Origin: Sedimenticola sp.
GTDB lineage: Bacteria; Pseudomonadota; Gammaproteobacteria; Chromatiales; Chromatiaceae
Direction: 5' to 3'
DNA length: 10,984 nucleotides
NCBI GenBank assembly: GCA_030619405.1
Contig: JAUXBK010000067.1
Coordinates: forward strand, 1 to 10,984
Each line of letters opens with the position of its first letter. Position 1 is the stretch's first letter. The position numbers and the translations under genes were made by a program. The notes beneath the pieces were generated by a model that saw nothing but the letters and a program-made list of their open reading frames with translations, did no database searches and was not told where the DNA came from. Below, piece by piece: positions 1-6,199 of the stretch.

Positions 1-1
1 C

Positions 2-217
2 CTGGTGCGCGGCCGGCTGCTGAACGAATACAACCTGGAGATCGGCGCCGGCCTGGGCGCCCTCGCCGGCAAGGTGTGGCGCATCGGCCTGATGGGCCAC
101 GCCAGCCGCCCGGAGAATATCCTGCTCTGCGTCAGTGCCCTGGAGGCGGTGCTCGCCGATCTAGGTGCGGATATCAACACCGGGGTAGCGCTGTCGGCGG
201 TGGAAGATAGGTACTAG
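2..217 (+). CDS. Class V aminotransferase, serine-pyruvate / alanine-glyoxylate type (C-terminal fragment)
   Basis: This is the last ~71 residues of a PLP-dependent class V aminotransferase; the gene begins outside the window. The visible tail runs EYNLEIGAGLG, then GKVWRIGLMGHAS, then an ENILLCVSALEAVL helix. This matches the small C-terminal domain of alanine-glyoxylate/serine-pyruvate aminotransferases (human AGXT has DIEIMGGLG...GKVLRIGLLG at the same place). Family members transaminate glyoxylate to glycine using alanine or serine. The gene converges on a glycolate oxidase locus, which makes glyoxylate, so the two fit one 2-phosphoglycolate salvage route. The last codons and the TAG stop lie inside a heptameric repeat array, so the final residues (EDRY) are at least partly repeat-derived. 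The PLP lysine is upstream of the window and cannot be checked. Confidence 0.88.
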   Translation: MVRGRLLNEYNLEIGAGLGALAGKVWRIGLMGHASRPENILLCVSALEAVLADLGADINTGVALSAVEDRY

Positions 218-246
218 GTACTAGGTACTAGGTTCTAGGTTCTAGG
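208..246. repeat. Heptamer tandem array A (TAGGTAC / TAGGTTC)
   Basis: Three TAGGTAC units are followed by two TAGGTTC units and a final TAGG, perfectly in phase over 39 bp. The array starts inside the last codons of the aminotransferase and contains its stop codon. It shares the CTAGGTN core, in the same orientation, with the array at 426-500. It is too short and has no spacers, so it is not CRISPR. Function unknown. Confidence 0.9.
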
Positions 247-265
247 AAAGGATAAAAATCTTCCT

Positions 266-296
266 TCTGGTTCCCACGCTCTGCATGGGAACCAGA
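266..296. repeat. Palindromic repeat with 11-bp perfect stem
   Basis: TCTGGTTCCCA (266-276) is the exact reverse complement of TGGGAACCAGA (286-296), around a 9-nt loop CGCTCTGCA. The GTTCCCACGCTC...GGGAAC layout resembles dispersed palindromes I have seen scattered in gammaproteobacterial genomes (recollection, not a search). It sits between two convergent genes and could act as a bidirectional RNA hairpin, but no T tract follows, so it is not called an intrinsic terminator. Confidence 0.75.
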
Positions 297-382
297 TGGG
301 AGCGCTCTGCGCCCTTTCGAATCCGCCCTGCTTCCTGTATCACCTGGCAGAGTGCGCGAACGGGAAAAAGCTGGCAAGGCAT

Positions 383-410
383 CCCGGATTACGCTTACGC
401 TGCATCCGGG
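383..410. repeat. Short palindromic element CCCGGAT...ATCCGGG
   Basis: CCCGGAT (383-389) and ATCCGGG (404-410) are perfect inverted repeats around a 14-nt loop that itself contains the direct repeat TACGCT/TACGCT. It resembles the dispersed 'GGAT...CGCTACGC...ATCC' intergenic elements of proteobacteria. It is one of several different repeats packed into this 268-bp convergent intergenic region. Confidence 0.55.
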
Positions 411-425
411 CTTCGGGTTGTTTTG

Positions 426-500
426 CCTCGGTCCTCGGTCCTCGGTCCTGTCTTTCCTAGGTCCTGTCTTTCCTAGGTCCTGCCTTTATCCTAGGCCCTG
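426..500. repeat. Tandem array B (CCTCGGT heptamers, then CCTGTCTTTCCTAGGT units)
   Basis: Three CCTCGGT units are followed by repeats of a 16-bp unit, CCTGTCTTTCCTAGGT, present twice, with a third diverged copy (CCTG CCTTTAT CCTAGGC) and a final CCTG. The right end overlaps the 3' end of glcF: the TAA stop (486-488 on the complement) and the last two GlcF codons fall in the array. The unit core CTAGGTN is shared with array A, about 180 bp away in the same orientation. Confidence 0.88.
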
Positions 501-1709
501 TTTTTCATCCAAGAGTTCTATCCAGTGCCTCACCACCCGGCGGGTGCCGCTCTGCAGGTGCAGCTGGCAGCCAATATTGGCGGTGACGATCAGCTCCGGG
601 TCGCCCGATTCCAGGCTCTCCAGCTTGTTCTTCAGCAGACGCCGGGAGAGCTTCGGCTGCAGAATTGAGTAGGTGCCGGCGGAACCACAGCAGAGGTGGG
701 GGTCGGATACCGCGGTGAGCCGAAAACCGAGGTGGCGGAGAATGGACTCCACCACCCCGTTCAACTGCTGGGCATGCTGCAGGGTGCAGGGGGAGTGGAA
801 CGTCACCCGCCGTCCTGCCCCGTCGATCTTCAATGCCGACAGATCCTCACCTGCCAGCACCTCCGACAGATCTCTGGCCAGCCCGGACACCCGGACCGCC
901 TTCTCCGCGTAGGCCGGATCATGGCGCAGCAGCTCCCCGTACTCCTTCACCACCGCACCACAGCCGCTGGCGGTGATAAGCACCGCCTCGGCCCCCGCCT
1001 GGATGTGAGGCCACCAGGCATCGATATTGCGGCGCATGAAGTCCAGACCCTCTGCGTGGGCCGAGAGGTGATGACTGACCGCACCACAGCACCCCTGTTC
1101 CGGCGGGGAGATCAGGGAGATCCCCAGCCGGTCCAGCACCCGGGCCGCCGCCGCGTTGGTATTGGGGGTGGCGACCGACTGGGCGCACCCTTCCAGCACC
1201 AGCATAGTGCGGTCGAGACGCCGCACCGGGCGCGGGGCCGGCCGCTGGCGGGGCGGAACCTGCGCCTTCAACGCAGCGGGCAGCAACGGGCTGCTCCACT
1301 GCCCCAACCGCAGCAGCCGGCCAAACCGTGCCGGGTGGGCCAGCAGCTGCCGCAGACCCCAGCGAAACGCGCGGGAGAGCGGGGAGCGTGAGACCCTCTG
1401 ATCGACCAGGCTGCGACCGATGTCCAGCAACCGCCCGTAGCGCACACCGGAGGGGCAGGTGGTCTCGCAGGAACGGCAACTGAGGCAGCGATCCAGATGC
1501 ACCTGGGTTCGGGCAGTGACGGGCTCTCCCTCCATCACCTGCTTGATCAGGTAGATCCGTCCCCGGGGCCCGTCCAGCTCATCCCCCAGCAGCTGGTAGG
1601 TGGGGCAGGTGGCGGTGCAGAAGCCGCAATGGACACAGGCACGGAGGATCGCCTCTGCCTCTGCCCCCTCCGGGGTCTGCAAGAAGCCCTGTTCCAGGGA
1701 AGTCTGCAT
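486..1709 (-). CDS. glcF: Glycolate oxidase iron-sulfur subunit GlcF
   Basis: 407 residues, the usual GlcF length. It carries two 4Fe-4S ferredoxin motifs near the N-terminus, CVHCGFCTATCP (Cys25, 28, 31, 35) and CLSCRSCETTCP (Cys75, 78, 81, 85), and then two cysteine-rich CCG-type modules (GCCGAVSHH near residue 207 and CCGSAGTY near residue 345). In the family GlcF takes electrons from the flavin subunits GlcD/GlcE during oxidation of glycolate to glyoxylate and passes them to the respiratory chain at the inner membrane. The ATG lies 3 bp after the stop of the upstream glcD/glcE remnant, with AGGGG about 10 nt upstream. The reading frame looks intact, but its partner subunits are not, so its function in this strain is doubtful unless another GlcD/GlcE exists. 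Its stop codon lies within repeat array B. Confidence 0.95.
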   Translation of the reverse strand: MQTSLEQGFLQTPEGAEAEAILRACVHCGFCTATCPTYQLLGDELDGPRGRIYLIKQVMEGEPVTARTQVHLDRCLSCRSCETTCPSGVRYGRLLDIGRSLVDQRVSRSPLSRAFRWGLRQLLAHPARFGRLLRLGQWSSPLLPAALKAQVPPRQRPAPRPVRRLDRTMLVLEGCAQSVATPNTNAAAARVLDRLGISLISPPEQGCCGAVSHHLSAHAEGLDFMRRNIDAWWPHIQAGAEAVLITASGCGAVVKEYGELLRHDPAYAEKAVRVSGLARDLSEVLAGEDLSALKIDGAGRRVTFHSPCTLQHAQQLNGVVESILRHLGFRLTAVSDPHLCCGSAGTYSILQPKLSRRLLKNKLESLESGDPELIVTANIGCQLHLQSGTRRVVRHWIELLDEKQGLG

Positions 1710-1712
1710 CTG

Positions 1713-3172
1713 TCAGAGCCCCTGGTAGAGCCGGCCGGGGTTAAAGATGCCAGCGGGGTCGAAGGCGTGCTTCAGGTTGCGGTGGATCTCCATCAGGGGT
1801 GGTGACAGGGCGTGGAACCGCTCCCCGCAGCGATCACCACGGCGGAACAGGGCGGCATGCCCACCTCGCTGCTGCGCCAGCCGCCGGACGGTCTCCGGCG
1901 GCGCGTCGCTGACCAGCCAGCGCTGGGCGCCACCCCAGTCGATGAACTGCTTTCCGGGCAGATCCAGAATCTCCGCGCCCAGATCCTCTGCCCGCTTCAG
2001 TTCCCCGGGATTGTTGGCATCGAACAGGATCAACGGGTGCAGGTTGCCGTCGCCCGCATGGAACACGTTGGCCACCGGCAATTCATAGCTCTCCGACAGC
2101 GCGCCGATACTGGTCAGCACCTCCGCCAGCCGGCGGCGGGGCACCGTGCCGTCCATGCAGTAATAATCCGGGGAGATGCGCCCGACCGCGGGAAAAGCGG
2201 ACTTGCGCCCCTGCCAGAAGCGGATCCGCTCCGCCTCGTCCCGGGCGGTACGCACTTCGGTAGCCCCCTGGTCCAGCAGCAGCTGGCGCACCTGATTCAC
2301 GTGGGCCGAGACCTCCTCGTTACCCCCGTCCACCTCGACAACAGGATCGCCTGGGCATTCGTGGGATAGCCGGCGTGGACGAACGCCTCCGCGGCCCGGA
2401 TGGCGAAGCCGTCCATCATCTCCAGCCCGGCGGGGATGATCCCGGCGGCGATAATCTCGCCCACCGAGTTGGCCGCCCGCTCCACGCTGTCGAAAGCCGC
2501 CAGCAGCACCTGCGCCCGTTCCGGGCTTGGTAACAGGCGCACCACGATCCCCAACATCCCCTCAGAGCCGGTCATCAGGGCCAGCAGGTCGTAACCCGGG
2601 GTATCCAGCGACTCGCCCCCAATGGTGATCAGATCACCCGCGGCGGTCACCAGTTTCAGCTCCAGGATGTTGTGCACCGTGAGGCCGTATTTCAGGCAGT
2701 GCACCCCACCCGCGTTCTCCGCCACGTTACCCCCGATGGTACAGGCGATCTGGGACGAGGGGTCCGGCGCATAGTAGAGCCCCTGGGCCATCACCGCCTG
2801 GGAGATAGCCAGGTTGCGCACGCCGGGCTGCACCCGGGCGGTGCGGTTGACGCCGTCGATATCGATTATCCGGTTGAAGCGGGCCAGGCTCAGCAGCACC
2901 CCGTCCGCCAGTGGCAGGGCGCCACCCGAGAGACCAGTGGCGGCGCCACGGGCCACCACCGGCACCCCCATTCGGTGACACAACCGCATCACCTGCTGCA
3001 CCTGCTCGACCCGCTCCGGCAGTACCACCACCAGCGGCAGCTGGCGATAGGCGGGCAGACCATCGCACTCGTAGGGGCGCAACTCCTCTTCGGCATGAAT
3101 CACCGACTCCGCAGGGAGGATCCCGCGCAGTGCCTCCAGCAGCGCCGTCTTGTCGGGGGGCGGTCTGTGCAC
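1713..3172 (-). pseudogene. glcD: Chimeric, frameshifted glcD'-'glcE remnant (glycolate oxidase flavin subunits)
   Basis: The upstream part is clearly GlcD: PYECDGL, RGAATGLSGGALP, the FAD-domain stretch PDPSSQIACTIGGNVAENAG, and GLEMMDGFAIRAAEAFVHAGYP. Three lesions are visible. (1) Near 2339-2341 one base is missing: the frame ends as AILLSRWTG, while the next frame continues VEVDGGNEEV and then EAERIRFWQGRKSAFPAVGRI, PDYYCMDGT and VANVFHAGDGNLHPLILFDANNPGE. (2) Near 2541-2549 the sequence reads GMLGIVVRLLP where E. coli GlcD has about four more residues (GMLGVTTEVTVKLLP). (3) Near 1965, after GAEILDL, GlcD stops and the frame runs straight into the GlcE C-terminus (PGKQFIDWGGAQRWL ... AFDPAGIFNPGRLYQGL). 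The GlcD C-terminal domain with the SGEHG motif and most of GlcE are absent. The start is uncertain: GTG at 3172 fits two bases after the upstream stop, but GTG at 3229, preceded by GGAGGAG, is possible. Assembly error cannot be excluded. Confidence 0.85.
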
Positions 3173-3174
3173 GG

Positions 3175-3453
3175 CTAACGGTCGAAAGCCGGGGTGGAAC
3201 CGGTGGGGAGCTGTTCCTGCCGCATGCACTCTCGCCGATACTCCTCCTTGGCCACATAGTTTCGCTGGGGGCCAAAGGTGGACTGAATCTTGCGCGCCAG
3301 CTCCTTGCAGTACTCTGACTCCTGGGATTTATCCGTGGAAATGGAGTTCCCCAGCGCCTGCATCCGCTGCTGAAACTCGATTTCTGCCGTGCTATCGGCA
3401 TTGGCGGCAAAGCAGAAAATCAGACCCACGAATGAAATCAGAGCAACACGCAT
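3175..3453 (-). CDS. Small predicted secreted protein, unknown function
   Basis: 92 residues. The N-terminus MRVALISFVGLIFCFAANA is a good Sec signal peptide with a likely cleavage after ANA. The mature part is short, charged and helical, with the pattern EYCKELARKIQ...GPQRNYVAKEEYRRECM, giving two cysteines about 27 residues apart that could form a disulfide. AGGGGG lies 7 nt before the ATG, which supports the start. The stop is two bases from the possible GTG start of the glcD remnant, so this gene probably leads that transcription unit. I do not recognise a named family; small periplasmic proteins of this layout are common hypotheticals in gammaproteobacteria. No role in glycolate metabolism is shown. 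Confidence 0.72.
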   Translation of the reverse strand: MRVALISFVGLIFCFAANADSTAEIEFQQRMQALGNSISTDKSQESEYCKELARKIQSTFGPQRNYVAKEEYRRECMRQEQLPTGSTPAFDR

Positions 3454-3506
3454 ATCAAAACCCCCTGGATACCGAAATTCTCCCGAACTCCGGAAAAGAT
3501 AGAGGT

Positions 3507-3559
3507 TCTTGCAAAATACCCCCTCTCCCGGGGTGAGGGATTTACAGAGTTTTGCAAGA
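3507..3559. repeat. Inverted-repeat element TCTTGCAAAA...TTTTGCAAGA with nested hairpin
   Basis: Outer arms TCTTGCAAAA (3507-3516) and TTTTGCAAGA (3550-3559) are perfect 10-bp inverted repeats. Inside, CCCTCTCCC and GGGTGAGGG form a nested imperfect hairpin. The element lies between the divergently transcribed small secreted protein gene and the EthD gene, so it could be a dispersed palindromic repeat or form secondary structure in a leader transcript. No flanking target duplication was evident. Confidence 0.6.
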
Positions 3560-3683
3560 GCCCCGATAGATACCCTGCTTTATATAGTTTGGTGAGTTTT
3601 TTGTCTACAATCAGCGAAGGTTCGATTTCCCCTCCAAGGGTCAAGGGCCGCGGCCCTAACCTACTCAACCAATAAGGATCCCG

Positions 3684-4049
3684 ATGATCAGACTCATCCA
3701 CTGTGTAAGACGCCGTCCAGATATTTCCATCGAAGCGTTTCGACGCTTCTGGAATAGACCAGAGTTTTTGCAACTGCTGGAACAAGTGGTCCGGATAACC
3801 AGAGCCAGCCGGGCGCAAAAGAACGTCACCCTGCTCATCGATCTCAACGACCAACTCATGAACGAACGGGGTGCCGAAGAGCCTTTCGACGGCATCATCG
3901 AGGTCTGGTGGGAACAGGCAAAGGGGTTTCAGGAGATGCTCGATGCCCCGGAAACCCGGCAGGCTCTCGAGCAGATGACCGATTTCCAGCAACAGTTCAT
4001 CGATTTCTCCAGATCCTATCGCTTCTTCACCGAGTGGGACGGGGATTAA
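3684..4049 (+). CDS. EthD-domain protein
   Basis: 121 residues, a full-length single EthD domain (dimeric alpha/beta-barrel ferredoxin fold). The start MIRLIHCVRRRPDISIEAFRRFWNRPE matches the typical EthD N-terminus, where a short strand is followed by a helix with the F..FW pattern. Later come FDGIIEVWWEQ and a C-terminal YRFFTEWDG. EthD proteins are small cytosolic proteins first tied to ether degradation; most members have no defined reaction, so no substrate is assigned. AAGGA lies about 7 nt before the ATG. The gene stands alone: a divergent gene upstream, and a MITE between it and the next gene. Confidence 0.85.
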   Translation: MIRLIHCVRRRPDISIEAFRRFWNRPEFLQLLEQVVRITRASRAQKNVTLLIDLNDQLMNERGAEEPFDGIIEVWWEQAKGFQEMLDAPETRQALEQMTDFQQQFIDFSRSYRFFTEWDGD

Positions 4050-4093
4050 CCCATATCGTTACCCATATCGTCGGTAAGAAAAAACGTCTCTCA

Positions 4094-4255
4094 CCTAGAT
4101 CCTGCAAGTGATCGTGCTTACAGAGTGCAAGATATTGATTCGTAGAGCGAATTTGCGACCGAGTGGAATCCTTATTGTGATTTCCGCGGGAGCAAATATC
4201 GCTATACGGAGCAAGAGCTTGTGCTATGTGAGTGTGAGCACTTGCAGGATCTAGG
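4094..4255. mobile_element. 162-bp MITE with 17-bp perfect TIRs and 5-bp target duplication
   Basis: The left end CCTAGATCCTGCAAGTG (4094-4110) is the exact reverse complement of the right end CACTTGCAGGATCTAGG (4239-4255). Directly outside both ends lies TCTCA (4089-4093 and 4256-4260), a perfect 5-bp target-site duplication, so the whole insertion is defined. The 128-bp interior has no credible gene, hence a non-autonomous miniature element. The termini begin CCTAGAT, like the IS1380-family terminal repeats I recall (for example ISEcp1, CCTAGATTCT..., which also makes 5-bp duplications), so an IS1380-type transposase may mobilise it; this assignment is inference from the ends only. It sits 21 bp (counting from the end of the duplication) before the ATG of the MoCF-domain gene and may have displaced or supplied its promoter. 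Confidence 0.88.
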
Positions 4256-4281
4256 TCTCACTAAGGGATCGAAACAGACCT

Positions 4282-5046
4282 ATGGAGACCCCAACAGAAC
4301 CGCAACGGGCATTCGGGCTGATCATCATCGGCGACGAACTGCTTCTGGGCAGCCGCCAGGATCAGCACCTGCCCCATTTTCGGGAACTGCTGAAGTGCCA
4401 TGGTTACCAACTTGACCGCTGCTGGTTCCTGACCGACACTGCGGAGAGTCTCATACGCCACCTGCGCTTCTCCTTCGAAGTCGGCCAGCCGGTCTTCGTC
4501 TGCGGCGGCATCGGCGCAACACCGGACGATCTCACCCGCGGCTGTGCAGCCCGTGCAGCCGGTGTCGAGCTGACCAGACACCCGGAGGCCACCGCGCTGA
4601 TCGAGGCCAGATTTGCCGAATCGGCCTATCCTGAGCGCATCCGCATGGCCGATCTGCCCGCCGGTAGCCAGCTGATCCCCAACCCCTACAATCAGATACC
4701 GGGGTTTTCGCTCAGGGGACACCATTTTCTCCCGGGCTTCCCGGAGATGGCATGGCCCATGGCCCGGTGGGTGCTGGATACCCACTACCCCCAGGCGACA
4801 GACCAACCGCTGCAGACCCTGAAGGAACAATCGGTGCGCGTTTATGACACCCCGGAAAGCAGCCTCATACCCTTGATGCTGGAACTCTCGAAACAGTTCC
4901 CGGATATGAAGATGTTCAGCCTCCCCCACTTGGGCGAAGAGGGGTATGTGGAGCTGGGATTTCGCGGTGAAGGCGATATCGAAACGGCTATGGAGGCGCT
5001 CAGAAAGGCATTAGATTCCAGGATGATGGCCTACCAACAGGGGTGA
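4282..5046 (+). CDS. MoCF-domain protein (CinA N-terminal / molybdopterin-binding type)
   Basis: 254 residues. The first ~170 form a MoCF_biosynth (MoaB/Mog-like) fold: LIIIGDELLLGSRQDQH (about 13-29) matches the nucleotide/molybdopterin-binding GDELL.G signature, and CGGIGATPDDLT (74-84) matches the GG.G.T.DDLT motif. The NPYNQIPGF and FLPGFPEMAWPM stretches are typical of CinA-like N domains. The C-terminal amidase (PncC) domain of full CinA is absent; instead ~80 residues follow, including SVRVYDTPESSLIPLM. Family members bind nucleotides or pterin, and some hydrolyse FAD or ADP-ribose; the substrate here is unknown. Spacing of the only SD-like sequence (AAGGGA, 4263-4268) to the ATG is long, 13 nt. 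A MITE sits immediately upstream, so expression may be altered. Confidence 0.85.
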   Translation: METPTEPQRAFGLIIIGDELLLGSRQDQHLPHFRELLKCHGYQLDRCWFLTDTAESLIRHLRFSFEVGQPVFVCGGIGATPDDLTRGCAARAAGVELTRHPEATALIEARFAESAYPERIRMADLPAGSQLIPNPYNQIPGFSLRGHHFLPGFPEMAWPMARWVLDTHYPQATDQPLQTLKEQSVRVYDTPESSLIPLMLELSKQFPDMKMFSLPHLGEEGYVELGFRGEGDIETAMEALRKALDSRMMAYQQG

Positions 5047-5062
5047 CACCCCAACTGGCCGC

Positions 5063-5078
5063 AAGGGAACTTTCCCTT
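5063..5078. terminator. Possible hairpin after the MoCF gene
   Basis: AAGGGAA (5063-5069) and TTCCCTT (5072-5078) are perfect inverted repeats separated by CT, starting 16 nt past the TGA stop; GGGGTGACACCCC just before adds a second small stem overlapping the stop. No T run follows, so this is only a candidate transcript-end structure. Confidence 0.3.
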
Positions 5079-5180
5079 ACCAGATGAATCAAATCGGCAG
5101 ATAGAGGAGGTTCGCTTTGTTATCCAACGGAAGAGCCCCTCGTTGTCGACGCATCGTAAAATAGGTTAGCCTCCATCTCC

Positions 5181-5561
5181 ATGAGTGGTGTCCCGAAAAA
5201 GTCGTTCCTTCTGCTGCTGTCGCTGATCCTGGCGCTGTTGCCGCTGCGTTATGCCGTCAGTGGCAGCGTGAGTTCAACCTTGCCCGGCTCCAACTCCGAG
5301 ATGGCATTTTCGATGCCGGGGTGTGCCGGATTGGCTATGTCTGCCAGTGAATCGGACCCGGGTTGTCCCGGGCACCTCCCCGGCGGCAAAGGGGCATCAG
5401 ACTGCTGCGGAGATCACTGCGGCAGCTCTCTTCAAATGCTGCTCACTACTGAATTAAACATCTCTTTTCCCGCTTCACCTCTCCATTTCGAAGAGCGCTC
5501 ATCGGCACTTCCGGAGATATTTCTCTCTCCCGAGCAACGACCACCATTGACCCTCTCCTGA
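5181..5561 (+). CDS. Cys-rich exported protein at the head of the copper cluster
   Basis: 126 residues. KKSFLLLLSLILALLPLRYAVSG near the start is a signal peptide or membrane anchor. The following region holds six cysteines and two histidines with methionines between them: MPGCAGLAM, then DPGCPGHLPGG, then DCCGDHCGSS. This composition suits a periplasmic metal-binding or disulfide-bearing protein. The layout recalls small Cys/His-rich proteins (DUF2946 or CopL-like) found beside copper genes, but I cannot assign a family. It is followed on the same strand by a lipoprotein cytochrome c, a DsbA-like protein and CopA, which supports a copper or redox role by proximity only. No strong ribosome binding site precedes the ATG; the start was chosen because the signal peptide follows it directly. 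Confidence 0.65.
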   Translation: MSGVPKKSFLLLLSLILALLPLRYAVSGSVSSTLPGSNSEMAFSMPGCAGLAMSASESDPGCPGHLPGGKGASDCCGDHCGSSLQMLLTTELNISFPASPLHFEERSSALPEIFLSPEQRPPLTLS

Positions 5562-5638
5562 TCGTTCGCAGCTAACGGGCGCTTTCGTGCGCCTGCAGTT
5601 CATGCGGCTTGGCGGCCGTGTATCGAGGAGAGAGACCA

Positions 5639-6145
5639 ATGAGATTTCGTATTGCCCTGATCGGGCTGATCCCCTTTGCCCTGACGGCCTGTTCGTCGGG
5701 AGAATCTTCCACCACTTCTACGACGACCTCCGTTTCCGGGAAACCGACGGCCATCGACGGGGCCAGCCAGGGCGGCATCAAACGCTGGTACGCCTTCCAA
5801 CACGTCAGCCAGGGGGCAAAGGTGTTCCAGGAAAACTGTGCCAGCTGCCACGGCAAACAGGCGGCCGGGGGTCCCAACTGGCGACAGATGGGCACTGACG
5901 GCAAGTATCCACCGCCACCTTTGAACGGGACCGGTCACGCCTGGCATCACCCCCTCAACATGCTTTATCAGGTTGTCTCCAATGGCAGCCCCGGGGGGCA
6001 AGGGAACATGCCGGCCTGGAAGGACAAACTGTCTCAGGATGAGATCGTAGCCACCATCGCCTGGTTCCAGTCCAGATGGCCGGAAGAGATCTACCGGGCC
6101 TGGGCGAAACGAGAGTTGGCGTCCAGAAAGAACAGCAAGGGATGA
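5639..6145 (+). CDS. Lipoprotein c-type cytochrome (monohaem, class I-like)
   Basis: 168 residues from the ATG at 5639, chosen over a start 10 codons upstream because GAGGAGAG lies 7 nt before it and it places a proper lipoprotein signal (MRFRIALIGLIPFALTAC, lipobox LTAC, lipidated Cys18) at the N-terminus. A Ser/Thr-rich linker follows, then one haem c site CASCH (Cys67, Cys70, His71). A GNMPAWKDKLS stretch supplies Met124 as the probable sixth ligand, as in class I cytochromes c. The last part (DEIVATIAWFQSRWPEEIY) is the usual C-terminal helix. It should be tethered to a membrane facing the periplasm and shuttle electrons. Its position between a Cys-rich protein and a DsbA-like protein, ahead of copA, suggests a tie to copper or thiol redox, which is inference. 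Confidence 0.88.
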   Translation: MRFRIALIGLIPFALTACSSGESSTTSTTTSVSGKPTAIDGASQGGIKRWYAFQHVSQGAKVFQENCASCHGKQAAGGPNWRQMGTDGKYPPPPLNGTGHAWHHPLNMLYQVVSNGSPGGQGNMPAWKDKLSQDEIVATIAWFQSRWPEEIYRAWAKRELASRKNSKG

Positions 6146-6199
6146 AGCGCTGCAGTAAGCCAAAAGGCATCACGAAACAACAACACAGGTAACCCAAAT

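Noticed and set aside
208..500. CRISPR array
   Set aside because: Units are 7 or 16 bp, tandem without unique spacers, and no cas-like gene is present.
3438..3992. A 184-codon minus-strand frame opposite the EthD gene
   Set aside because: The plus-strand EthD protein has a clear family N-terminus and ribosome binding site; the minus frame runs through the inverted-repeat element and resembles no family.
4050..4075. Two copies of ACCCATATCGT after the EthD gene
   Set aside because: An 11-bp direct repeat with only two copies at a gene end is too slight to call a functional element.
4261..4929. A 222-codon minus-strand frame opposite the MoCF gene
   Set aside because: The plus strand has GDELLLG and GGIGATPDDLT motifs in order; the antisense is a codon-bias artefact.
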